A DNA stretch of 64,000 nt. It comes from Paeniglutamicibacter antarcticus_C (GTDB lineage: Bacteria > Actinomycetota > Actinomycetes > Actinomycetales > Micrococcaceae). The DNA lies in contig NZ_BAABLK010000027.1 in the NCBI RefSeq assembly GCF_039544305.1, positions 193,299 through 257,298 of the forward strand, written 5' to 3'. The notes beneath the pieces are model-generated. The model ran no database searches. It was given only the letters and a program-made list of their open reading frames with translations, and had not been told where the DNA came from. The first letter of the stretch is position 1. Each line of letters begins with the position of its first letter. Positions 49,958-58,319 of the stretch are shown one piece after another. The position numbers and the translations under genes were made by a program.

Positions 49958-50932
49958 TTGGACATTGATATGAGCGCGCTGCGCATGCTCGAAAAGGAAC
50001 GCGAGATTCCGCTCGAGATACTGATCCCAACCATTGAGCAGGCACTGCTGCTGGCCTACCAGAAGTCCCCCGGAGCGATGCCCCAGGCACGCGCCGAGGT
50101 CGACCGCCGCAACGGCCACGTGACGATCTTCGCCACCGAGACCGAGGAAGACGGCACCGTCGTTGGCGAGTTCGACGACACCCCAACCGGATTCGGGCGC
50201 ATCGCCGCTTCCACCGCACGACAGGTCATCTTGCAACGCTTGCGCGATGCCGAGGACGACAACGTCGTGGGAGTCTTCAAGGACAAGATCGGCGAGGTCG
50301 TCTCCGGGCAGATCCAGCAGGGCAACAACCCGATCATGATCCAGGTCAATCTGGGCACCGTGGAGGCACTGCTGCCACCGCCGGAGCAGGTACCGGGGGA
50401 GAAGTACACCCACGGCAACCGCATCCGTTGCTACGTGGTCGATGTGACCCGCGGACCCAAGGGCCCGGCCGTCACCCTGTCGCGTTCGCACCCGAACCTG
50501 GTGCGTCGCCTCTTCGAGCTCGAGGTCCCGGAAATCGCCGACGGCGCCGTGGAAATCGTTGCCCTGGCCCGCGAAGCCGGCCACCGCACCAAGATCGCTG
50601 TGCAGGGCAACATCTCCGGCGTCAACGCCAAGGGTGCGTGCATCGGCGAAATGGGGTCGCGGGTGCGCGCCGTGATGAACGAGCTGAACGACGAGAAGAT
50701 CGACATCGTCGACTACAACGACGATCCGGCCAAGTTCATCGCCTCGGCGCTCTCGCCCTCCAAGGTCGTTTCGGTGACCATCACCGACGAGGCCACTCGC
50801 TCGGCCCGCGTCGTGGTTCCCGATTACCAGCTGTCGCTGGCCATCGGCAAGGAAGGGCAGAACGCCCGACTGGCAGCCAAACTCACCGGCTGGCGCATCG
50901 ATATCATCTCGGATGCGGAACTGACCAAGTAA
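49958..50932 (+). CDS. nusA: Transcription elongation/termination factor NusA
   Basis: 324 residues from TTG 49958 with GGAGG seven bases upstream; M-D-I-D-M-S-A-L-R type N-terminus is usual in this group. The order is N-terminal RNA-polymerase-binding domain, S1 domain (about 125-195), then KH1 and KH2 (A-R-V-V-V-P-D-Y-Q-L-S-L-A-I-G-K-E-G-Q-N-A-R-L-A near 290). It lacks the C-terminal acidic repeats of proteobacteria, as normal for actinobacteria. A strong hairpin follows it. Confidence 0.94.
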   Translation: MDIDMSALRMLEKEREIPLEILIPTIEQALLLAYQKSPGAMPQARAEVDRRNGHVTIFATETEEDGTVVGEFDDTPTGFGRIAASTARQVILQRLRDAEDDNVVGVFKDKIGEVVSGQIQQGNNPIMIQVNLGTVEALLPPPEQVPGEKYTHGNRIRCYVVDVTRGPKGPAVTLSRSHPNLVRRLFELEVPEIADGAVEIVALAREAGHRTKIAVQGNISGVNAKGACIGEMGSRVRAVMNELNDEKIDIVDYNDDPAKFIASALSPSKVVSVTITDEATRSARVVVPDYQLSLAIGKEGQNARLAAKLTGWRIDIISDAELTK

Positions 50933-50950
50933 CAAGCCCCGCCGCCTCAA

Positions 50951-51019
50951 GACCGTCGGACAACCTAACCGGCCGGAACCACATTGGTACCGACCGGCTT
51001 GGTTGTCCGGCGGTCTTTT
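50951..51019 (+). terminator. Large terminator-like hairpin between nusA and rnpM
   Basis: Arms 50951-50965 and 51001-51015 pair over 15 bp with one G-T pair and are followed by TTTT (51016-51019). CCGG-rich inverted sequences in the loop add further pairing. It divides a usually continuous operon, so partial termination is likely. Confidence 0.8.
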
Positions 51020-51155
51020 GCTTGGCGACGCGAAGTCCGGCATCCAGGCCGTGAGTACGTGTCCCAGCGCACGCTCCACGAAACCTCGAAACGCGCTAGA
51101 CTTATCTGTGGTCCACTATGCGAAGTGGTAAATCAATTGCGGAAGTAGAACCAAC

Positions 51156-51485
51156 GTGTCGATGCAGCAACAGCCGCAACGCACGTGCATTGGTTGCCGC
51201 ACGGTGGTGGACCAGAACCAGCTGATGCGCTGGGTCGTAAGGGAGAAGGACGGCAAGGCCGTTCCCGTTCCCGATCCGGCCCGTCGTCTCGCCGGGAGGG
51301 GTGCTTGGTTGCACCCCAACCCGGAATGTGCCCAACGTGCCGCACAGCGCGGGGCATTCGCACGGTCCTATCGGACCGCGGTGGATGCTTCCTCGTTGTT
51401 GGCGGAGCGTGGGCCAAGGAAAGGTCCCAACCTGGGAAACCGGCCTTTAGAAACGTCCAACCCTGAAAGCGGGACAGAAATCTGA
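51156..51485 (+). CDS. rnpM: YlxR/RnpM-family protein (DUF448)
   Basis: 109 residues. Family signature R-T-C-I-G-C-R-T near residue 9, R-W-V-V near 25, D-P-A-R-R-L-A-G-R-G-A-W near 40, and C-A-Q-R-A near 58. In Bacillus subtilis this protein (RnpM, formerly YlxR) modulates RNase P. GTG 51156 or ATG 51162 could be the start. The C-terminal 30 residues are a low-complexity extension. Confidence 0.9.
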   Translation: MSMQQQPQRTCIGCRTVVDQNQLMRWVVREKDGKAVPVPDPARRLAGRGAWLHPNPECAQRAAQRGAFARSYRTAVDASSLLAERGPRKGPNLGNRPLETSNPESGTEI

Positions 51486-51648
51486 TGGAAACCCGATGAG
51501 TTCCAAACGATGAGCGCCTAACGATGAAGCATCAGTTAAGCGTCGAAGCGCCTTGGGCATCCGTTTTGGATGCTGGGCTAGACAGCAAACGTTGGTTCGT
51601 GCATAAAACTTTTTAGGAAGTGAGCGCGGACCTTCAGACAGGAGAAAT

Positions 51649-54483
51649 GTGGCTAAGGTCCGCGTACACGAGCTCGCCAAAGAGCTCGGAATCACTTCAA
51701 AGGATGCAGTGACGAAACTGCAGGAAATGGGCGAATTCGTCCGTTCCGCATCCTCAACCATCGAGGCACCGGTGGTGCGCAAGCTGCGCGCCGCGTTCCC
51801 CGACGCCGTTCCGGCAGCACCCAAGGCGGCTCCGGCCGCCAAGGCTCCTGCCGCACCGGCAACCCCGGCTGCACCGAAGCCTGCCGAGACCAAGCCTGCA
51901 CCGGCTCCCGAAGCACCTGCTGCATCGGGTCCAGCGACTCCGGCTCCGGCCGAGTCCAAGGCACCGAGCCCGGGTGCCCCGCGTCCGGGTGCCAAGCCAG
52001 GCGCCCCGCGTCCGGGCAACAACCCGTTCTCCTCCTCGCAGGGCATGCGCCCCGCCGGTGAGAACGCACGTCCCGAGCGTGCAGAACGCGCCGAACGGCC
52101 TTCCTCCCCGCGTCCGGGTGCCAAGCCAGGGGCACCGCGTCCGGGCAACAACCCATTTGCCTCGCAGCAGGGCATGCGCACCGGCGGCCCCGGTGCCGGC
52201 GGTCCTCGTCCGGGCGGCCCCCGCCCAGGTGGCCCGCGTCCGGCAGCTGGTGCCGGTGGACCACGTCCCGCAGCAGGTGCCGGCGGTCCTCGCCCGGCAG
52301 CAGGCGCAGGCGGTCCGCGTCCCGCGGCAAGTGCACCGGGTGCAGGTCCGCGCACACCGGGCGGCGCACGTGCCACTCCGGGCATGATGCCCAACCGCAC
52401 CGAACGTCCGGCTCCGGCCGGCGGCCGTCCGGGCCCAGGTGGCCGTGGTGGCCCGGCACGTCCAGGCGGAGCCCCGGGTGCACCCGGTGCAGCTGGCGGC
52501 GGCGGCGGTTACAAGGGCGGCGGCGGTCCCAACCGCGGTCGCGGTGGTACCCAGGGTGCCTTCGGCAAGGGAGGCGCCGGTCGCGGCAAGCAGCGCAAGT
52601 CCAAGCGCGCCAAGCGCCAGGAATTGGAGCAGATGAGTGCTCCGAGCCTGGGCGGCGTGAGCGTGCCGCGTGGAAACGGAACCACCGTGATCCGTCTGCG
52701 TCGCGGTGCCTCGATCACCGACTTCGCCGACAAGATCAACGCCAACCCGGCAGCACTGGTCACCGTCCTGTTCCACTTGGGCGAAATGGCCACTGCAACG
52801 CAGTCGCTGGATGAAGGCACCTTCGACGTGTTGGGCGCGGAGCTCGGCTACGTCGTCACCGTGGTTTCCCCCGAGGACGAAGAGCGCGAACTGCTCACCT
52901 CGTTCTCCATCGACCTGGATGCCGAAATCGAAGCCGAGACCGAGGACATGCTTGAAGCACGTCCGCCGGTTGTCACCATCATGGGTCACGTCGACCACGG
53001 TAAGACCCGCCTGCTTGATGCGGTCCGAAAGTCCAATGTCATTGAGGGCGAAGCCGGCGGTATCACCCAGCACATCGGTGCTTACCAGATCCACCACGTC
53101 CATGAGGACATCGATCGCGCGATCACCTTCATTGACACCCCGGGCCACGAGGCGTTCACCGCCATGCGTGCCCGTGGCGCCAAGGTCACCGATATCGCGG
53201 TGCTCGTGGTCGCAGCCGACGACGGCGTCATGCCGCAGACGGTTGAAGCGCTGAACCACGCCAAGGCCGCCGGTGTCCCGGTTGTCGTGGCAGTGAACAA
53301 GATCGACAAGGACGCAGCGAACCCGGACAAGGTCAAGGGCCAGCTGGCCGAGTACGGTCTGGTCCCGGAGGAATACGGTGGCGACACCATGTTCATCGAG
53401 GTTTCGGCTCTGCAGAAGATCGGTATCGACGAACTGCTCGACGCCGTTCTGCTGACCGCAGACGCTGCCTTGGACATGCGCGCCAACCCGGATAAGGACG
53501 CTCGCGGCATTGCCATCGAAGCCAACCTTGACAAGGGTCGCGGTGCGGTTGCAACCGTGCTGGTCCAGTCCGGTACCTTGGCCGTCGGCGACACCATCGT
53601 TGCCGGTACCGCACACGGCCGTGTGCGTGCAATGTTCAACGAAAACGGCGAGAACCTCGACGTTGCCCTGCCGTCGCGCCCGGTACAGGTCCTTGGCCTG
53701 TCCTCGGTCCCGCGTGCAGGTGACACCTTCCTGGTCACCGACGATGAGCGCACTGCTCGCCAGATCGCCGAGAAGCGCGAAGCAGCGGACCGCAACGCGG
53801 CCCTTGCCAAGCGTCGCAAGCGCGTCACCCTGGAAGACTTCGACCAGGCTGTTGCCGACGGCAAGATCGACACCCTCAACCTCATCCTCAAGGGTGACGT
53901 TTCCGGTGCCGTGGAAGCGTTGGAGGATTCGCTGCTCAAGATCGACGTGGGCGAAGGTGTGCAGTTGCGCGTCATCCACCGCGGCGTTGGCGCCATCACC
54001 CAGAACGACGTCAACCTCGCGACGGTGGACAACGCCATCATCATCGGCTTCAACGTCAAGCCTGCCGAGCGCGTTGCCGACCTGGCCGACAAGGAGGGCG
54101 TCGACATGCGCTTCTACTCGGTCATCTATGGTGCGATCGACGATATCGAGCTGGCGCTCAAGGGCATGCTGAAGCCGGAGTACGAGGAGGCCCAGCTGGG
54201 CACCGCCGAGGTTCGCGAGGTGTTCCGTTCCTCGAAGTTCGGCAACATCGCCGGCTCGATCGTGCGCTCGGGCACCATCCGACGAAACTCCAAGGCACGC
54301 GTCACCCGCGATGGCAAGGTCATCGGCGATGGACTCACCGTGGACTCGCTCAAGCGGTTCAAGGACGACGCCACCGAGGTCCGCACGGACTTCGAATGTG
54401 GTATCGGTCTGGGCTCGTTCAACGACGTCAAGGACGGCGACTTCATCGAGACCTACGAGATGCGCGAAAAGCCGCGCGTCTAA
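51649..54483 (+). CDS. infB: Translation initiation factor IF-2
   Basis: 944 residues from GTG 51649; the overlapping ATG at 51647 is out of frame. IF2_N domain at 1-55 (V-H-E-L-A-K-E-L-G-I-T). A long Ala/Pro/Gly/Arg linker (about 55-325) contains repeats. A second IF2_N-like region (L-R-R-G-A-S-I-T-D-F-A) near 353 follows. G domain: G-H-V-D-H-G-K-T near 446, D-T-P-G-H-E near 495, N-K-I-D near 549; then domains II-IV. It delivers fMet-tRNA to the 30S subunit and drives subunit joining. Confidence 0.96.
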   Translation: MAKVRVHELAKELGITSKDAVTKLQEMGEFVRSASSTIEAPVVRKLRAAFPDAVPAAPKAAPAAKAPAAPATPAAPKPAETKPAPAPEAPAASGPATPAPAESKAPSPGAPRPGAKPGAPRPGNNPFSSSQGMRPAGENARPERAERAERPSSPRPGAKPGAPRPGNNPFASQQGMRTGGPGAGGPRPGGPRPGGPRPAAGAGGPRPAAGAGGPRPAAGAGGPRPAASAPGAGPRTPGGARATPGMMPNRTERPAPAGGRPGPGGRGGPARPGGAPGAPGAAGGGGGYKGGGGPNRGRGGTQGAFGKGGAGRGKQRKSKRAKRQELEQMSAPSLGGVSVPRGNGTTVIRLRRGASITDFADKINANPAALVTVLFHLGEMATATQSLDEGTFDVLGAELGYVVTVVSPEDEERELLTSFSIDLDAEIEAETEDMLEARPPVVTIMGHVDHGKTRLLDAVRKSNVIEGEAGGITQHIGAYQIHHVHEDIDRAITFIDTPGHEAFTAMRARGAKVTDIAVLVVAADDGVMPQTVEALNHAKAAGVPVVVAVNKIDKDAANPDKVKGQLAEYGLVPEEYGGDTMFIEVSALQKIGIDELLDAVLLTADAALDMRANPDKDARGIAIEANLDKGRGAVATVLVQSGTLAVGDTIVAGTAHGRVRAMFNENGENLDVALPSRPVQVLGLSSVPRAGDTFLVTDDERTARQIAEKREAADRNAALAKRRKRVTLEDFDQAVADGKIDTLNLILKGDVSGAVEALEDSLLKIDVGEGVQLRVIHRGVGAITQNDVNLATVDNAIIIGFNVKPAERVADLADKEGVDMRFYSVIYGAIDDIELALKGMLKPEYEEAQLGTAEVREVFRSSKFGNIAGSIVRSGTIRRNSKARVTRDGKVIGDGLTVDSLKRFKDDATEVRTDFECGIGLGSFNDVKDGDFIETYEMREKPRV
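51973..52350 (+). repeat. Repeats in the linker of infB
   Basis: A block coding P-R-P-G-A-K-P-G-A-P-R-P-G-N-N-P-F appears twice (about 51979-52029 and 52108-52158) with near-identical DNA. Further on, G-G-P-R-P-A-A-G-A units repeat three to four times (about 52240-52340). Confidence 0.85.
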
Positions 54484-54507
54484 TCCCGTAGCCCGTCTGG
54501 GTATCCA

Positions 54508-54547
54508 GCGGTGGGGCCGCAGCCACATGCGGCTGCGGCCCCACCGC
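54508..54547 (+). terminator. Long perfect hairpin between infB and rbfA
   Basis: Arms 54508-54524 and 54531-54547 pair perfectly over 17 bp around a 6-base loop. There is no T run after it. It lies 25 bases after the infB stop and 51 before rbfA. Confidence 0.7.
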
Positions 54548-54597
54548 AGGAACCTCTCGGCTGGTTGTTCACAAGTGTGTCAAAAGAAGGAGTGATC

Positions 54598-55032
54598 ATG
54601 GCTGACTCGGCTCGCGCCGCGAAACTGGCCCAACGCATCAAGGTGGTTGTTGCCCAGGCATTGGGCAAGGCCGTGAAGGACCCGCGCCTGGAGACGGTTA
54701 CCGTCACTGATGCACGGGTGACCAACGACCTGCAGCATGCCACCATCTACTACACGGTTTTTGGCGAGGACGAAGCCAAGGCCGATGCAGCGGTCGGCCT
54801 GGAAAAGGCCAAGGGAGTGCTCCGGAAGGAGGTCGGCAAGAACGTCACCGTTCGGCTCACCCCCACCCTGGAATTCGTTGCCGACGAGATCCCGGTCAAC
54901 GCCTCGAACCTCGAAGCGTTGCTGAAGGTCGCCAAGGCCAAGGATGCCGAGGTCGCAGCCCTCTCCGAAGGCAAGGACTTCGCAGGGGAAGCGGACCCTT
55001 ACAAGCATGAAGACGAAGAGGAAGACGCTTAG
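54598..55032 (+). CDS. rbfA: Ribosome-binding factor A
   Basis: 144 residues from ATG 54598 (AAGAAGGAG upstream). KH-like fold: A-K-L-A-Q-R-I-K-V-V-V near 7, D-P-R-L-E-T-V-T-V-T-D near 26, D-L-Q-H-A-T-I-Y-Y-T-V-F near 43, and R-L-T-P-T-L-E-F-V-A-D near 84. It matures the 5' end of 16S rRNA in the 30S subunit. Acidic C-terminal tail. A strong terminator ends the cluster. Confidence 0.94.
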   Translation: MADSARAAKLAQRIKVVVAQALGKAVKDPRLETVTVTDARVTNDLQHATIYYTVFGEDEAKADAAVGLEKAKGVLRKEVGKNVTVRLTPTLEFVADEIPVNASNLEALLKVAKAKDAEVAALSEGKDFAGEADPYKHEDEEEDA

Positions 55033-55063
55033 GCGCTTTCGCTTGGAACCCGGTTACCGGGCA

Positions 55064-55122
55064 GCAAGAAACCCCGGACGGGGATCCTGGCTTTCCAGGA
55101 GCCGTCCGGGGTTTCTTGCTTT
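55064..55122 (+). terminator. Terminator of the rimP-rbfA cluster
   Basis: Eighteen perfect base pairs (55064-55081 with 55102-55119). Inner CCTGG/CCAGG pair in the loop, and TTT follows. It also separates the convergent gene at 55172. Confidence 0.88.
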
Positions 55123-55171
55123 GGCGGCGGGCCCGGAATGCGGTCCGGCCCAGAACGAGGAACCTGCCTGG

Positions 55172-56272
55172 CTACCTGATCCTGGCGGTCACCAGCTTCC
55201 CCGAGGGCGTAAGCGCTTCGGTGCTGGCAATCAGCCGGTGGCCACGGATGGCAACGTCACTGGCCAGGAGTGCCGGCATCACCGTCACGGCCTTGCCCTT
55301 AACGATCCTGGAGATGCCGCCGCCCAATAGCTCTGCCACGTAGAGATTGCCCCGGCGATCCAGTGCAAGTCCCGTGGGAGCATTGAGGCCCGAAGCAACG
55401 ACGTGGGTCTGCTTGGTGCGCAAGTCCATCTTGTAGACCTTGCCCTTGGACAGCGATTCACCAGGGGCACCGGGCAGCACCGTGTAGTACAGCCAGTGAC
55501 CCCTGATGGTGATGTCGGTGGGAACCGGCTCGGCCCAGTAGTTGTGTCCGAGCATGCAATCGGGAACGTTCATGCCCATCTCCGCGGCAGCCGCCTGAAC
55601 ACCCGTGGTGATGGCAATGGGTTCGGCGGGAACCGCCTTGACCAAGGAGACCTTGCCCGAATGGTTCACGCGCAGAATGGCATTGGCACCTGCGTCACCG
55701 ACGTACAGCCCGTGGCGGGTCGGAAGCGAGGAATACGGGTGTGAATAGACCTCTCCCTTTGAGCGCAGGTAGGGTGCCTGGGACAAACATTTTTTGGTCA
55801 CGTCGCGGACGCCGTAGACGGTTTTGCCGTCGGGATCGTGCTTCTTTTCGAAGGCCGCCATGTCGGTGACCGTGCGGTTCTTGCCCCGATGGTCAATGGT
55901 CTTCAGCAACGCCGGGGTGGCCCCCGGGGGAGGTTCCTCGCCCCCGGATCCCGCATTTTCAAAGTAGTACGTGGTGCCGCGGGCATAGGACACGCCAACG
56001 ATTTCCATGCCCGGAGCCGAGACAAGCGAGGTCTTTTTCCCGGATCGGGAGACGGAGGTGAGCTGGCCGGCCATGGACTCGGCGACGAGGGTGTTGCCAT
56101 GCGGGCCGAATGCGACCTTCAGCGGACCGCCGAGGTCGGTGGCAAGCGTCTTGACGTTGCTGATTTCCGGAGAAGGCGGGTGGTGGTTGTTGTGGGCCTG
56201 GGCAGGGGCGACGCTGAGCGTCACCGTCATGGCCGAGGCAGCGGCGACAGCCGCAAACGCGCGAAACTTCAT
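55172..56272 (-). CDS. Secreted ScyD/ScyE-family beta-propeller protein
   Basis: 366 residues from ATG 56272 (AGGACC upstream); a TTG at 56290 is less likely. Sec signal peptide with cleavage after A-P-A-Q-A, then a His/Asn/Pro stretch. NHL/SMP-30-like blade motifs: L-K-V-A-F-G-P-H-G-N near 58, G-L-Y-V-G-D-A-G-A-N-A-I near 190, L-A-L-D-R-R-G-N-L-Y-V-A-E near 307. This matches proteins named ScyD/ScyE; the ligand or enzyme activity is not known. Confidence 0.85.
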   Translation of the reverse strand: MKFRAFAAVAAASAMTVTLSVAPAQAHNNHHPPSPEISNVKTLATDLGGPLKVAFGPHGNTLVAESMAGQLTSVSRSGKKTSLVSAPGMEIVGVSYARGTTYYFENAGSGGEEPPPGATPALLKTIDHRGKNRTVTDMAAFEKKHDPDGKTVYGVRDVTKKCLSQAPYLRSKGEVYSHPYSSLPTRHGLYVGDAGANAILRVNHSGKVSLVKAVPAEPIAITTGVQAAAAEMGMNVPDCMLGHNYWAEPVPTDITIRGHWLYYTVLPGAPGESLSKGKVYKMDLRTKQTHVVASGLNAPTGLALDRRGNLYVAELLGGGISRIVKGKAVTVMPALLASDVAIRGHRLIASTEALTPSGKLVTARIR

Positions 56273-56651
56273 GATGGTGGTCCTAGCCAAGAGAACTGGG
56301 CGCGCCGCATCGTTGCAGCGCGTGAACTATTGAACTGGCTCGTTTCATCAAGCGGGGTGGCCCTTGGCAGCGGGAAGGAAGACGCAGCAGGGGTTCGGCC
56401 TGCGAGGCACATGGCCGAAGAGCGAATCGCGTAGATGAAGTGCTTTACGAGGTGATGCCGTAGTTTACGGGACGAGGGTTTTGGTGTCCCCAGTTGCACC
56501 TTGCCCGACACATGGTTAATCCGGCCGCCGGCCGGATACTGAGAAGAATAGAATTCGCATGCATCGAAGTCAATCCCGACCGGCAAGTAACAAGAACCGG
56601 GAAATGGCGTGGCTATGTGGCAGGCGTGGACGCTGATCGTGTTCGAACCAA
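56273..56651. other. 379-bp intergenic region, no gene seen
   Basis: Lies downstream of the MFS gene and upstream of the propeller gene, both on minus. It should hold the promoter of the propeller gene. No ORF with start and ribosome site, and no clear terminator, was found. Confidence 0.45.
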
Positions 56652-58073
56652 CTATTCGGTGGTGCCGGCCGGCACGATGCGATCGTGGCATGCCGCGGTG
56701 GCCTCCGCAGGAACGGGCAGGGATTCTGCATGCTTGGTGTTGCTGATGCCGAATGCCGAGACTATGCCGGCTGCGATCATCAGCAGTGCAGCCACCAGCA
56801 CCACTCGGTGGAAGGCCGCGGTATCCAATACCGGCCCGGCGATCAAGCCAACCGCGGCAATGGCCAGCAGCCCTGCCACCCTGGAGACCGCGTTGTTGAT
56901 GGCCGAGCCGATGCCGCTTTGCGCCGGATCAACGCCACCCAGAACTGCTGCTGTCAGCGGGGCAACGGTCACCGCCAGTCCGATCCCGAACAAGACGACG
57001 CCGGGCAGGACCTGCCACCAGTAATCCAACGGGTCCGAGACGGAAAGCATCAGCAGGAACCCCGCTCCGGCGAGTACCGGCCCCGCGGACATGAACAGCC
57101 TTGGTCCGTACTTGCCCGACAATGGCCCGAAGAGTGCCGAAAGGGCCAACGACATCAGTGTCAGCGGGATGGTTGCCATCCCTGCGGCGAAGGCCGTGAA
57201 GGCGGCAGCCTCCTGCAGGAAGATCGGGATGATGAACGTACCCAGGGAGATGCCTGCATAAAATGCCGCGGTGGACAGGTTCCCGATACCGAAGTTCCGT
57301 TCGCGGAAAAGGTGCAACGGCATCATCGGGTGCGGGGTCCTAGCCTGGTGCCAAATGAACGCGCCAAGACATGCGAGGCCAGCTGCGAATGGCAGATAGA
57401 CGACGGGGTTTCCCCAGCCCGGCCCGTCCTGGACGATCAAGGCGAACACGGTTCCTGCCAGCCCCAGGGCAGCCAGCACGGCACCGGGGAAATCGATCGG
57501 CGTCCGGGATTCGGTCCTCGCTGGATCATGAAGTCGTGCCAGCAAGACCAAGGTAGCCGCGATCGGCAGGACATTGATGGCAAACACCAGTCGCCAGGAG
57601 ACGGCGTCCACCAGGAATCCGCCAAGCAGCGGGCCGGCAACGAACGCGGTGCCCGTCCACGCGGTCCACTGCCCGATGGCCCGCGCCCTGGGTGCTTCTT
57701 TGAAGGATGAAGTGATCAGAGCCAACGAACTGGGGACCAGCAGCGCGGCGGAGGCGCCCTGCAGCAGACGTGCGGAAATCAGGATGCCTCCGTTCGGCGC
57801 AACGGCGCACAACAGGGAGGCGACGCCGAAAAGGACAAGTCCGGTCCGCAGGATCCTGACCCGCCCGAAGATATCCGACAGGCTTCCGGCGACCATGATC
57901 AGGGATCCGAGAGTGAGCAGGTAGCCGTCGAACACCCACTGCTGGGTGATGATGCCTCCGCCGAGGTCCTTGGCTATGGCTGGCAGGGCCACGTTGACGA
58001 TGGAGCCGTCGAGGAACGCCACGAAGGAAGCAAGTATTGCCACCCACAGCACGGTTCGCTCATGGTTGCTCAT
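56652..58073 (-). CDS. MFS transporter, DHA2/EmrB-QacA family
   Basis: 473 residues with about 14 membrane helices. Motifs: F-L-D-G-S-I-V-N-V-A-L-P-A-I near 20 (DHA2 motif D1), G-S-L-S-D-I-F-G-R-V-R near 63 (motif A) and G-P-L-L-G-G-F-L near 147 (motif C, antiporter). It probably exports drugs or other hydrophobic compounds by proton exchange; the substrate is unknown. No adjacent regulator is seen. Confidence 0.9.
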   Translation of the reverse strand: MSNHERTVLWVAILASFVAFLDGSIVNVALPAIAKDLGGGIITQQWVFDGYLLTLGSLIMVAGSLSDIFGRVRILRTGLVLFGVASLLCAVAPNGGILISARLLQGASAALLVPSSLALITSSFKEAPRARAIGQWTAWTGTAFVAGPLLGGFLVDAVSWRLVFAINVLPIAATLVLLARLHDPARTESRTPIDFPGAVLAALGLAGTVFALIVQDGPGWGNPVVYLPFAAGLACLGAFIWHQARTPHPMMPLHLFRERNFGIGNLSTAAFYAGISLGTFIIPIFLQEAAAFTAFAAGMATIPLTLMSLALSALFGPLSGKYGPRLFMSAGPVLAGAGFLLMLSVSDPLDYWWQVLPGVVLFGIGLAVTVAPLTAAVLGGVDPAQSGIGSAINNAVSRVAGLLAIAAVGLIAGPVLDTAAFHRVVLVAALLMIAAGIVSAFGISNTKHAESLPVPAEATAACHDRIVPAGTTE

Positions 58074-58319
58074 AGCATTCGCCTTCTTCGGATCGACCCT
58101 CTTATCCTGACGTTAGGAGCCAGTGGTGTTGGAAGTCAACGCCCCGCAAAGACTCCTTCAGTGGTGTGGTCCAACGAGGGAAATGCCGCCACGCTCATTC
58201 GATCTGTGAACAGGTGTTCGTTGATGGGCCGGTGCCGTTGCAGGAGCGGATGCTGAATCCAAGACGGCACTCAGCCGCAGTGGTTGCTGACCGGAATGCC
58301 TTCGGTTTGCGTGCTGGCA

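Noticed and set aside
51754..54528. A 924-codon open frame on the minus strand opposite infB
   Set aside because: It mirrors the strongly biased codons of infB, has no start context or recognisable motif, and covers a certain gene.
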